Source: Chloroflexi bacterium HGW-Chloroflexi-3
GTDB taxonomy: Bacteria > Chloroflexota > Anaerolineae > Anaerolineales > Anaerolineaceae
Length of the DNA: 64,000 bases
Assembly (NCBI GenBank): GCA_002842045.1
Contig: PHBX01000007.1
Span: forward strand, 1-64,000
Direction: 5' to 3'
Shown piece by piece: positions 26,813 through 35,391 of this stretch; the first letter of the stretch is position 1, and each line of letters begins with the position of its first letter. The position numbers were made by a program, and so were the translations under genes. The notes beneath the pieces were generated by a model. It saw only the letters and a program-made list of their open reading frames with translations. It was not told the origin of the DNA and made no database searches.

Positions 26813-27685
26813 ATGCAGACTGTAAAGAAATCAAATGTTTTGAAACAACTTCGCATTGAAAAACTGGGTTTTTCGGTGTTAACGATACTATCGATTGCGA
26901 CAGTCATCCCAATTATTGCAGTTGTCATCTATATCATTTATCTGGGCGCGCCAGCCATATCCTGGGAGTTTGTTTCCGCCATGCCCAGTGAAGGAATGAG
27001 AGCAGGTGGGATCTGGCCGGCGATCGTAGGAACTTTCTATTTGACGATCGGAACTGCTTTATTCTCCGTACCACTAGGCATTGCAGCAGCAATTTATTTA
27101 TCAGAGTATGCACCAATGAATAAAGTAACTCAATCCATTCGCCTGGCGATCATCAATTTGGCTGGAATTCCTTCCGTGGTGTATGGTTTATTTGGTTTGG
27201 GATTATTTGTTATTTTTCTGAATTTTGGAACCAGTATACTATCAGCGTCTCTTACTTTGTCTATCATGACACTGCCGGTTATTATTAGCACCACAGAAGA
27301 AGCATTACGTGCGGTTCCACAATCCTTCAGGGTTGTGAGTGTTTCTTTAGGTGCTACCAAATGGCAGACAATCTGGCGATTGGTATTACCCCAGGCAATT
27401 CCTGGAATATTGACCGGGGTTGTTCTCGGGTTGGAACGAGCTGCAGGTGAAACAGCTCCCATTTTATTCACAGGGGCCGCTTTTTTTCTTCCCAGATTGC
27501 CTAATTCTCCCCTGGATGCGACTATGGCGTTGCCATATCATTTATTTGTGATTTCCACCCAGGTACCAGGAATGCCAATCCAGATTCAATATGGAACAGT
27601 ATTGGTGCTGCTGGTGTTTGTCCTGATCATGAATATTATTGTTACAATGATTCGCTCTCGCGCCCGGGCGAAAAGGCAGTGGTAG
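26813..27685 (+). CDS. pstA: Phosphate ABC transporter permease PstA
   Basis: 290 residues, six membrane helices. PstA-specific features are GGIWPAIVGTFYLTIGTALF, IYLSEYAP, LAGIPSVVYGLFGLGLFV and the ATPase-contact loop EEALRAVPQSFRVVSVSLGA followed by TKWQTIWRLVLPQAIPGI. Late in the protein is GETAPILFTGAAFF. It pairs with PstC. The stop is separated from the pstB ATG by one base, so translation of the two is likely coupled. Confidence 0.93.
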   Translation: MQTVKKSNVLKQLRIEKLGFSVLTILSIATVIPIIAVVIYIIYLGAPAISWEFVSAMPSEGMRAGGIWPAIVGTFYLTIGTALFSVPLGIAAAIYLSEYAPMNKVTQSIRLAIINLAGIPSVVYGLFGLGLFVIFLNFGTSILSASLTLSIMTLPVIISTTEEALRAVPQSFRVVSVSLGATKWQTIWRLVLPQAIPGILTGVVLGLERAAGETAPILFTGAAFFLPRLPNSPLDATMALPYHLFVISTQVPGMPIQIQYGTVLVLLVFVLIMNIIVTMIRSRARAKRQW

Positions 27686-27686
27686 C

Positions 27687-28442
27687 ATGGATAAAATAAT
27701 TGTTGAAAATCTTTCCATAACCTATTCGGATGGGGTTGAATCCTTGTTTGATATCAATCTTCGGATTCCCATCCATCAGATTACTGCTTTGATAGGTCCT
27801 TCTGGTGGTGGTAAATCAACTTTCTTGCGTGTGTTGAATCGATTAAACGATCTGGCAGATGTAACAAAGACTACTGGAAAAGTATTAATTGATGGGATCG
27901 ATATACTTGACCCAACTCAGGATGTAATCGCTTTGCGTCGAAAAGTTGGAATTGTATTTTCTCGGCCGTTACCGCTTCCTTTGTCTATTTACCAGAATGT
28001 CTCTTATGGACTGGAATTAATGGGGGAAAAGCGAAAAACCGTGTTGGATGATGCGGTAGAACGTGCCCTGCGACTGGCCGAATTATGGGATGAAGTGAAA
28101 GAACGGTTACATGATCCAGCCAATTCTATTTCTGGTGGGCAACAACAGCGTTTGTGCCTGGCACGCACTTTGTCATTACAACCTGAAATCATCATGCTGG
28201 ATGAACCGACATCAGCACTTGATCCAGTATCTACCGCAAAAATTGAAACATCTCTGATTGAACTCAAGAAAGATTTCACGGTCATCATCGCTCCACATAA
28301 TACACAACAAGCCGGACGAATTGCTGACCATGTCGCTTTTTTCTTGCAAGGGAAATTAATTGAATTTTCCAGTGCTGAGGATATCTTTACCCGTCCTAAG
28401 GATGTAAAAACACAGGATTATATTTCTGGAAAATTCGGATAA
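27687..28442 (+). CDS. pstB: Phosphate ABC transporter ATP-binding protein PstB
   Basis: 251 residues, the usual PstB length. Walker A is GPSGGGKST, followed by FLRVLNRLNDL; the Q-loop region reads GIVFSRPLPLPLSIYQNV, with Ser-Arg where most PstB have Gln-Lys, so the Q-loop Gln appears replaced. The signature is NSISGGQQQRLCLART, Walker B IIMLDEPTSALDP, and the switch His is in IIAPHNTQQAGRI. It powers phosphate uptake through PstCA. The loss of the Q-loop glutamine is worth noting but the rest is intact. Confidence 0.93.
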   Translation: MDKIIVENLSITYSDGVESLFDINLRIPIHQITALIGPSGGGKSTFLRVLNRLNDLADVTKTTGKVLIDGIDILDPTQDVIALRRKVGIVFSRPLPLPLSIYQNVSYGLELMGEKRKTVLDDAVERALRLAELWDEVKERLHDPANSISGGQQQRLCLARTLSLQPEIIMLDEPTSALDPVSTAKIETSLIELKKDFTVIIAPHNTQQAGRIADHVAFFLQGKLIEFSSAEDIFTRPKDVKTQDYISGKFG

Positions 28443-28545
28443 TTAACAACAATCCATTGAAGTTTTGATTTGATTTGTTGATTTGGATCAATAAAATTAA
28501 GACATTATTGATTTTGAACCATTGATTATAAATTTTGGAGGAACA

Positions 28546-28977
28546 ATGTCACGACCAACCTGGGATTCATACTTCATGAAAATAGCGGAAGATGTTGCAG
28601 TGCGTTCAACCTGTGATCGAGCAAAGGTAGGCGCGGTATTGGTAAAAGATAAGCATATCATCTCGACCGGCTACAACGGCTCACCAGCTGGATTGGAACA
28701 TTGTGATGATGTCGGCCATTTGATGGTCGATGGACATTGTGTTCGTACTGTGCATGCTGAAGTAAATGCTATTATTCAAGCAGCTGTTTTTGGACTGGCA
28801 ACAAAAGATGCAGTTTGTTATGTAACTCATTTTCCATGTCTAAATTGTACAAAAATGTTAATTAATGCCAGAATCTCCAAGCTAATTTATCTCAATTCAT
28901 ATCGCGTAGATCCAATTGCGCTTGAATTCCTTGAAAAAGCAGGGGTGATTATGGAACAATATTCTTCTGAAGAATAA
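28546..28977 (+). CDS. Deoxycytidylate deaminase family protein (ComEB-like)
   Basis: 143 residues. Zinc-dependent deaminase fold: substrate-binding TGYNGSPAG, zinc motifs TVHAEVNAI and FPCLNCTKM, and an extra Cys/His site (EHCDDVGHLMVDGHC) as in dCMP deaminases of this family. It converts dCMP to dUMP for thymidylate synthesis. TTTTGGAGGAACA before the ATG at 28546 fixes the start; the open frame extends eight codons further. It stands alone between pstB and the convergent aconitase gene. The substrate is assigned by family only. Confidence 0.9.
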   Translation: MSRPTWDSYFMKIAEDVAVRSTCDRAKVGAVLVKDKHIISTGYNGSPAGLEHCDDVGHLMVDGHCVRTVHAEVNAIIQAAVFGLATKDAVCYVTHFPCLNCTKMLINARISKLIYLNSYRVDPIALEFLEKAGVIMEQYSSEE

Positions 28978-29012
28978 TTGACCATTTCATCTCCGAAATG
29001 AAATTGATTTAC

Positions 29013-31715
29013 TTACCGCGTTGCAATCAAATCCTTAAGAATTGTATTCATAATTCCACCATCTTTGAAGTATTGAATTTCAATGAGCGTGTCGATTCTT
29101 AATTTGACATCAAAATAAATTTGTTTACCATTATTGTTGACCGCTTTTATTTGATGAATTTTTCCCGGGAAAATATCTTCTGTATTGTTGATGGTGAATT
29201 TTTCACTGCCATCCAACCCCAAAGTTATTATATTTTCACCAGGTAAAAACTCCAATGGTAGAATACCCATCCCAACCAGGTTAGAGCGGTGAATTCGTTC
29301 AAACGATTCAGCGATGACTGCTTTTACTCCTAATAGCTTAGGACCTTTGGCAGCCCAATCACGTGAGGAGCCTGTTCCGTATTCTTTTCCAGCAATCACA
29401 ATCAGATCTATTCCTTCCTGTTGGTATTTCTGTGAGGCTTCATAAATACTCATCACCTCGCCGGATGGAATATAGCGTGTCATACCACCCTCGACACCAG
29501 TCAATAGCAAATTCTTAATGCGGATGTTCCCGAAAGTCCCACGGGTCATAATGCGGTCATTCCCTCTACGAGAGCCAAAAGAATTGAAATCCTGGGGTTG
29601 AACACCATGATTTACCAGAAATTCTCCCGCGGGGCTTTTTAATGGAATTGCACCAGCGGGAGAGATGTGGTCGGTCGTAACTGAATCTCCTAAAACGACG
29701 AGTGCATGAGCATTAACAATCGAAACAGATGAACCTTCACGTGATAGATTTTCAAAATAGGGAGGTTCCTGTAAGTAAGTTGAGTCCTTATCCCAATCAT
29801 AGATTTTTTCAGTACTTGTTTGCAGCATATTCCAATCGAAATTACCAGAAAATACATTTGCATAGTTTTTGATAAATAAATCAGGTTTGACAACGGAGTG
29901 CAAAATTTCCTGGATTTCGGACGAAGTTGGCCAGATATCATGCAAAAAAACAGGCTTTCCTGTGGGATCATATCCAATAGGATCTTTTGTTAGATCGATA
30001 TTTATCGTTCCAGCTAACGCGTATGCGACCACGAGTGGGGGAGAAGCCAAATAATTAGCCTGTATATGAGGATGAATTCTGCCTTCAAAATTTCTGTTTC
30101 CTGAAAGAACCGCACTTGCAATAATTTTTTCCTTTTCTATATAATCAACAATTTCTTCGTGGAGGGGGCCACTATTGCCAATACAAGTTGTACATCCATA
30201 TCCAACTATATGAAAACCAAGATTTTCCAGATATACGATTAAACTACTTTCGGTCAGGTATTCGGTGACCACTCGAGAACCTGGGGCAAAACTGGTCTTT
30301 ACGTATTCCGGGATAGTAAGTCCTTTTGAAACTGCCTTTTTGGCAACCAGTCCAGCAGCTATCATGACCGTTGGATTGGACGTATTCGTGCAGGAAGTAA
30401 TGGCAGCGATGGCAGTAAACCCTTGTGATAATTGATAGGATTTTCCAGCAAAGTAGAGAGAAAATTTCTTTTCCGCTTCATTTTCCGGATAACCAAACCC
30501 CATTTGATTTCGAGGTTTAGCCATACTGATTTGAAAATTCTCTTTAACTGACTGCAATCCCATGCGATCCTGAGGTCGTTTTGGACCAGCAATACTGGGC
30601 TCAATTTGATCCAGATCAACCTCAATCACCTCAGAAAATCCAGGGAAGGGTTGCTGTGATTCACGGAATAGATTTTGTGCCCGATAATACTTCTCAACGA
30701 GATTGAGGTGTTCTTCATTTTTACCGGTTAATCGCAGATAATTCAATGATTGCACATCAAATGGAAAATAAATCATGGTTGCTCCGCTTTCCGGGGTGAT
30801 GTTAGCAATCATAGCTCTGTCAGCCAGGCTCAGGTGATCAAGTCCTTCTCCAAAAAACTCCACAAACTTATCAACCACTCCTTTTTTCCTTAGAATTTGG
30901 ATGATGGTTAATGTCAAGTCTGTCGGTGTTAATCCTTCTTTTAATTGTCCTTTCAGGTGAACCCCAATTACATCGGGGGTGAGAATTTCGATAGGTTGTC
31001 CCATCATAGCAGCGATTGCTTCGATTCCTCCTACACCCCAGCCGACAATGCCTAACCCGTTGATCATCGTTGTATGGGAGTCAGTACCTACCAGCGTATC
31101 CGGGTAAATATAAGTTTCACCATCTTTTTCATGGGTTAGAACAGATTGGGCAAGGAACTCAAGATTCACCTGGTGGATGATGCCTGTAGATGGCGGGATG
31201 ATTCGTAAATTCTTAAAGGCAGAGCTACTCCAACGCAGGAATTGATATCTCTCAAAATTGCGTTCAAATTCATTTTTTGCATTTTGATTCACAGCTTCTT
31301 TCTTTGCAGATATATCCACCATCACAGAATGGTCTATCACCAGATCGACCGGGATAATAGGATTGACTTTTAATGGATCACCGCCAATCCGTTGAATAGC
31401 AGCTCGCATCGCTGCCAGATCATTTACTACCGGAACCCCTGTGAAATCCTGAAGGACAACTCTACCGGGAAAAAATGGGACTGGTTTACGCTGATCCTGA
31501 TGAGGTTGCCAGCTTGCAAGGTTTATAGCATCAATTTCAGTGATGGTTTTGCCATTTATATTCCGGAGAACACCTTCAAGCAAAACGCGAATCGAAAAAG
31601 GCAACCTCTCCAAATATCCCGGGTTTTCTGGATGCAATTTGGAGAGTTGGAAATAATGATAAACCTTACCATTTGTTGAGAGTGTTGATTTTGTTGAAGG
31701 TAGTCCTTTATTCAT
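29013..31715 (-). CDS. acnA: Aconitate hydratase
   Basis: 900 residues, the AcnA/IRP-type length. A [4Fe-4S] enzyme that interconverts citrate and isocitrate. The cluster cysteines are in TSCTNTSNPTVMIAAGL and GYGCTTCIGNSGP. Also seen are LQDFTGVPVVNDLAAMR, LVGTDSHTTMINGLGIVGWG, the swivel domain with GDSVTTDHISPAGAI and FGSRRGNDRIM, and GKEYGTGSSRDWAAKG. AGGAG precedes the ATG. It follows icd by 18 bases on the same strand, so the two make an icd-acnA operon facing away from the IclR regulator and citrate synthase. Confidence 0.96.
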   Translation of the reverse strand: MNKGLPSTKSTLSTNGKVYHYFQLSKLHPENPGYLERLPFSIRVLLEGVLRNINGKTITEIDAINLASWQPHQDQRKPVPFFPGRVVLQDFTGVPVVNDLAAMRAAIQRIGGDPLKVNPIIPVDLVIDHSVMVDISAKKEAVNQNAKNEFERNFERYQFLRWSSSAFKNLRIIPPSTGIIHQVNLEFLAQSVLTHEKDGETYIYPDTLVGTDSHTTMINGLGIVGWGVGGIEAIAAMMGQPIEILTPDVIGVHLKGQLKEGLTPTDLTLTIIQILRKKGVVDKFVEFFGEGLDHLSLADRAMIANITPESGATMIYFPFDVQSLNYLRLTGKNEEHLNLVEKYYRAQNLFRESQQPFPGFSEVIEVDLDQIEPSIAGPKRPQDRMGLQSVKENFQISMAKPRNQMGFGYPENEAEKKFSLYFAGKSYQLSQGFTAIAAITSCTNTSNPTVMIAAGLVAKKAVSKGLTIPEYVKTSFAPGSRVVTEYLTESSLIVYLENLGFHIVGYGCTTCIGNSGPLHEEIVDYIEKEKIIASAVLSGNRNFEGRIHPHIQANYLASPPLVVAYALAGTINIDLTKDPIGYDPTGKPVFLHDIWPTSSEIQEILHSVVKPDLFIKNYANVFSGNFDWNMLQTSTEKIYDWDKDSTYLQEPPYFENLSREGSSVSIVNAHALVVLGDSVTTDHISPAGAIPLKSPAGEFLVNHGVQPQDFNSFGSRRGNDRIMTRGTFGNIRIKNLLLTGVEGGMTRYIPSGEVMSIYEASQKYQQEGIDLIVIAGKEYGTGSSRDWAAKGPKLLGVKAVIAESFERIHRSNLVGMGILPLEFLPGENIITLGLDGSEKFTINNTEDIFPGKIHQIKAVNNNGKQIYFDVKLRIDTLIEIQYFKDGGIMNTILKDLIATR

Positions 31716-31733
31716 TACTCACTCCTATGTTTA

Positions 31734-33011
31734 TTAGAAATTACTGATGATCGCTTTGGCAAATTCACTGGTACTCAATACAGTGGAACCAATCACAAAC
31801 TGCGCCAGGTCCTGGGTTAATTGTCCATGATTAATCGTCTTTTCCAGGGCTTTTGTAATGAGTTCGGCTGCTTCATTCCATCCCAAATATTGCAACATGA
31901 GGACGGATGACAGGATCAAAGAGGAAGGATTGGCCAGGTTCTTCCCGGCAATATCAGGAGCAGTACCATGTGTCGCTTCAAAAATGGCAATTCCAGTCTG
32001 ATAATTTATATTTGCTCCGGGAGAAATCCCAATCCCGCCAACCTGGGCAGCCAGTGCGTCCGAAAGATAATCGCCATTTAAATTACTGGTTGCAATCACA
32101 CTGAAATCCTGTGGGTAAAGCAACAAATTCTGGAAAGCAGCATCCGTAATAACATCGTTCATCCAGATCCTTCCGTTACTCAAAGCCCATTCTTTTTCTT
32201 TTTTGGCTTCGGCAATCCCCGTATGCTTTTTGGTGTGTTCAAATTGACGGGCTGTATAAATAAAATCTTTGTATTCACTTTCAGCAAGATCATACCCCCA
32301 CATCTGAAAGGCACCTTCAGTAAACTTCATGATATTGCCTTTGTGAATCAATGTGACGATTGGCCTTTTATTTCTGATGGCGTATTCAATTGCTGCCCGG
32401 ATTAACCTCTGACTACCTTGCTTTGAAATGGGTTTAATGCCCAGTCCGACAGACTGAGGAAAACGAATTTTTTGGTAAGAATCGGGTGATTGTTCCTTTA
32501 ACCACTCTAAAAACATTTTTGTTTCCTGACTATCCGCTTCGAATTCAATTCCCGAATAAACATCTTCGGTATTCTCTCTGAAGATGATTACATCAATTTT
32601 TTCCGGTTGTGATACCGGAGCGTTGATGCCTCGAAAGTATCGAACAGGTCTTAAGCACACATAAAGATCCAGATCTTTTCTTATGGCTACATTTAATGAG
32701 CGAATGCCACCACCAACAGGTGTTGTGAGTGGACCTTTGATTCCAACGATATATTCTGAAAAAGCATTCAATGTACCTTGAGGGAACCATTTACCCGTTT
32801 GATGAAAAGCCTTTTCTCCAGCGAACACCTCTTTCCAGATTATTTTTTTTTCTAATTGGTAGGCTTTTTCAATGGCTGCGTTTACTACCGATTGCGTTGC
32901 AGCCGTTACATCCGGTCCGATGCCATCCCCTGTGATGAAAGGGATGGTTACCTGATCGGGTACGATTAATTTTTTGTTAACCATTCGAATAGAAGTAGTT
33001 GAGTCGATCAT
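31734..33011 (-). CDS. icd: Isocitrate dehydrogenase (NADP-type)
   Basis: 425 residues, the length of the E. coli-type enzyme. It oxidises isocitrate to 2-oxoglutarate. Seen are FITGDGIGPDVTAATQSVV, KGPLTTPVGGGIRSLNVAIR with the active-site Ser and arginines, ENTEDVYSGIEFEADSQE, TLIHKGNIMKFTEGAF, the metal-binding LNGDYLSDALAAQVGG, and ATHGTAPDIAGKNLANPSS. The cofactor-specificity loop was not tested, so NADP is from the family. Product feeds glutamate synthesis. It leads the icd-acnA operon; AAAGGAACG precedes the ATG. Confidence 0.94.
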   Translation of the reverse strand: MIDSTTSIRMVNKKLIVPDQVTIPFITGDGIGPDVTAATQSVVNAAIEKAYQLEKKIIWKEVFAGEKAFHQTGKWFPQGTLNAFSEYIVGIKGPLTTPVGGGIRSLNVAIRKDLDLYVCLRPVRYFRGINAPVSQPEKIDVIIFRENTEDVYSGIEFEADSQETKMFLEWLKEQSPDSYQKIRFPQSVGLGIKPISKQGSQRLIRAAIEYAIRNKRPIVTLIHKGNIMKFTEGAFQMWGYDLAESEYKDFIYTARQFEHTKKHTGIAEAKKEKEWALSNGRIWMNDVITDAAFQNLLLYPQDFSVIATSNLNGDYLSDALAAQVGGIGISPGANINYQTGIAIFEATHGTAPDIAGKNLANPSSLILSSVLMLQYLGWNEAAELITKALEKTINHGQLTQDLAQFVIGSTVLSTSEFAKAIISNF

Positions 33012-33066
33012 ACCGTTCCTTTCTCAAATATTAGACTTTTCGCTTATCAATAAAATCAAAAAAACC

Positions 33067-33124
33067 TTGACTTTTATCAGTTTAATTCCTATAATCATTA
33101 TATTCAATTTCGGGACGGTGTCCC
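33067..33124 (+). promoter_or_regulatory. Strong promoter plus palindromic operator of the IclR gene
   Basis: TTGACT (33067-33072), a 17-base spacer and TATAAT (33090-33095) make a near-consensus sigma70-type promoter. The perfect inverted repeat GGGAC-GGT-GTCCC at 33112-33124 falls at about +10 to +22, where a bound repressor would block transcription. Autorepression by the IclR protein is the simplest reading. The region is shared with the divergent icd gene. Confidence 0.65.
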
Positions 33125-33142
33125 ATTCTCCGGCACAATAAT

Positions 33143-33934
33143 ATGGAAAATGAAAAGGTTCAAACAATTGATCGACTGATTCAAATCATGGATTGCTTTA
33201 CCATTGATCAAAATGATTTGGGTGTAAGGGAAGTAGCCAGATTGACTGGGCTCTCGCCCAGTGCTTGCGGTCGCTTAATGATGGCATTAAAAAATCAAGG
33301 ATTATTGTTACAAAATTATGAATCAAGAGCCTATTCCGTTGGTCCAAAAAGCCTTCGTTGGGCGGAGGTTTACACAACCAATCTGGATATCAGAAATGTC
33401 GCCTTACCGGTCATCAACGAACTATTACTGGAAACGAAAGAAACCATCAGCCTTTATATTCTGGATGGGGACGAACGTTTATGTGTAGAGAGAATGGAAA
33501 GCGCCCAGAATGTTCGGATTGTCGCCCGTATTGGGAGACGATTGCCTCTATATGCTGGTTCAGCGGGTAAGCTGTTGTTAGCCTTTCTCCCAGAAAAAAG
33601 GCAGGAAGAAATTCTCACTCGTACCAATTTCCAGCCATTTACGAATAAAACAATCATAGAAATTAAGATATTAAAAGAGGAATTGAAAAACATTCGTAAA
33701 CAGGGTTATGCTTTCAGTGATGGAGAATGGGTAGAGGATGCTGCTGGAATTGCAGCTCCAATCTTTGACATGAAGTCGGATATTCTGGCTGCATTAACAA
33801 TTTCCGGCCCATCTTTTCGATTTACATCTGAAAAAATTAAACTGCACAAAAATAGTATTCTTAAGGCGACTGAACGTATATCCCGAGATTTAGGATATAT
33901 GGGCATGCAGATTTATCAAAACCATCCCCAGTAA
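33143..33934 (+). CDS. IclR family transcriptional regulator
   Basis: 263 residues. The N-terminal winged helix (VQTIDRLIQIMDCFTIDQND, REVARLTGLSPSACGRLMMA) is followed by the IclR effector domain with VGPKSLRWAEVY, ETISLYILDGDERLCVERME, LPLYAGSAGKLLLAFLPE, and the ligand-site region DGEWVEDAAGIAAPIFD. Such regulators usually sense organic acids or aromatics. It lies between icd-acnA and citrate synthase, so control of citrate-cycle entry is plausible; the effector may be a carboxylate. No Shine-Dalgarno is evident before the ATG. Confidence 0.9.
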   Translation: MENEKVQTIDRLIQIMDCFTIDQNDLGVREVARLTGLSPSACGRLMMALKNQGLLLQNYESRAYSVGPKSLRWAEVYTTNLDIRNVALPVINELLLETKETISLYILDGDERLCVERMESAQNVRIVARIGRRLPLYAGSAGKLLLAFLPEKRQEEILTRTNFQPFTNKTIIEIKILKEELKNIRKQGYAFSDGEWVEDAAGIAAPIFDMKSDILAALTISGPSFRFTSEKIKLHKNSILKATERISRDLGYMGMQIYQNHPQ

Positions 33935-34031
33935 TTAAATGAAGAGAGTTAATCTCCCAACATTGCCCTGGTTGAGGTGTCCATTCAAGTTATTAATAAC
34001 CAAATGATTTTTTATTCAAAGGAGTGCCACC

Positions 34032-35339
34032 ATGATATCATTAGAGGAAAGAATTGCAGAACAATTACCCAATTGGCGGGAACGGGTAAACAGGTTACGG
34101 AATGAATTTGGAGATTTTAAGGTTTGTGATGTGACCGTTTCTCAAATCTATGGGGGCATTCGTGGGGTACAAATTCAGGTAAGTGATATTTCTTATGTTG
34201 ATCCAAATGAGGGAATTCGCATCCGTGGATATTCAATTCCTGAATTATTGAAAATTCTCCCAAAATTGCCTGGTGCAGAATTTCCGTTGGCTGGAGGTGT
34301 TTATTACTTATTGTTGACGAATGAACTGCCAACCTTCGAAGACGCCATGATTGTGGAAGAGGAATGGCGGAAAAGAAGCTTAATCCCAACCTATGTGTAC
34401 AACACCATCCGGCGTATGCCAAAGGAAACTCACCCGATGACATTATTTTCAATCGGGATTATGGCTTTACAAAAAGAGTCCGTATTTGCAAAGGAATATG
34501 AAATTGGTGTAGTTAAAGATGATCATTGGCGTTATTTCTTACAGGATTCATTAAACCTGACAGCAAAATTACCCGGGTTAGCTGCTTTTATTTATAATCT
34601 CAAATATCAGGATGGAATTTACCTACCTCCCAAAGCGGATCATGATTGGAGCGCGAATTTTGGGGTGATGATCGATCGTGAAGGTGACCCAAAGTATTAT
34701 GATCTTTGCCGCTTATTTTTCTTTTTGCATTGTGATCACGAAGGAGGGAATGTTTCAGCGCATGCCACACATCTGGTAAGTTCAGCGTTGTCAGACGTAT
34801 ATCTCTCCTGTGCTGCGGGTATGAACGGATTAGCCGGACCTCTGCACGGCCTGGCTAACCAGGAATGCCTTAAATGGCTTTTAGATGTACGTGAATATTT
34901 CAATGGTATCCCCACACAGGAACAATTGGAGAGCTTCCTTCGTCTCTCTTTATCAGAAGGAAAAATAATTCCAGGGTATGGGCATGCTGTTTTGAGAACC
35001 ACCGATCCAAGATTTACTGCGCAGTTGGAATTTGCGAGAAGCAAAAATTTGAATAGCGATTTACTCCAATTGGTGGAAATGGTGTTTGCAATACTACCAG
35101 GTATCTTAATGGAAAATGGCAAAGTCAGCAATCCCTGGCCAAATGTGGATGCGATTAATGGCGCTTTACAATATCACTTTGGCGTAAAAGAATTTGACTT
35201 CTATACAGTTTTGTTCGGAGTGAGTAGAATATTAGGCTTATCAGCGCATATTGTTTGGGCGAGAGCATTATTGAAACCCATCGAGCGACCGAAATCGCTG
35301 ACAACTTCAATGTTGGAATCAATGATTTCTAAAAAATAA
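34032..35339 (+). CDS. gltA: Citrate synthase, mitochondrial (eukaryotic-type)
   Basis: 435 residues, the length of type I mitochondrial citrate synthases. It condenses oxaloacetate and acetyl-CoA. The block HCDHEGGNVSAHATHLVSSA and the following SDVYLSCAAGMNGLAGPLHG, NQECLKWL closely follow the animal and plant enzyme; catalytic His residues are in SAHATH-type, GPLHGLAN and PGYGHAVL, and the catalytic Asp in RTTDPRF. Bacterial GltA has different blocks here. Such eukaryote-like enzymes are known from Geobacteraceae and some other anaerobes. AAAGGAG precedes the ATG. It follows the IclR gene in the same direction. Confidence 0.94.
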   Translation: MISLEERIAEQLPNWRERVNRLRNEFGDFKVCDVTVSQIYGGIRGVQIQVSDISYVDPNEGIRIRGYSIPELLKILPKLPGAEFPLAGGVYYLLLTNELPTFEDAMIVEEEWRKRSLIPTYVYNTIRRMPKETHPMTLFSIGIMALQKESVFAKEYEIGVVKDDHWRYFLQDSLNLTAKLPGLAAFIYNLKYQDGIYLPPKADHDWSANFGVMIDREGDPKYYDLCRLFFFLHCDHEGGNVSAHATHLVSSALSDVYLSCAAGMNGLAGPLHGLANQECLKWLLDVREYFNGIPTQEQLESFLRLSLSEGKIIPGYGHAVLRTTDPRFTAQLEFARSKNLNSDLLQLVEMVFAILPGILMENGKVSNPWPNVDAINGALQYHFGVKEFDFYTVLFGVSRILGLSAHIVWARALLKPIERPKSLTTSMLESMISKK

Positions 35340-35391
35340 ACTCTAATTAATTAGTTTTACTTCTAGCATAATATTGGTACGAGGAGAAAAA

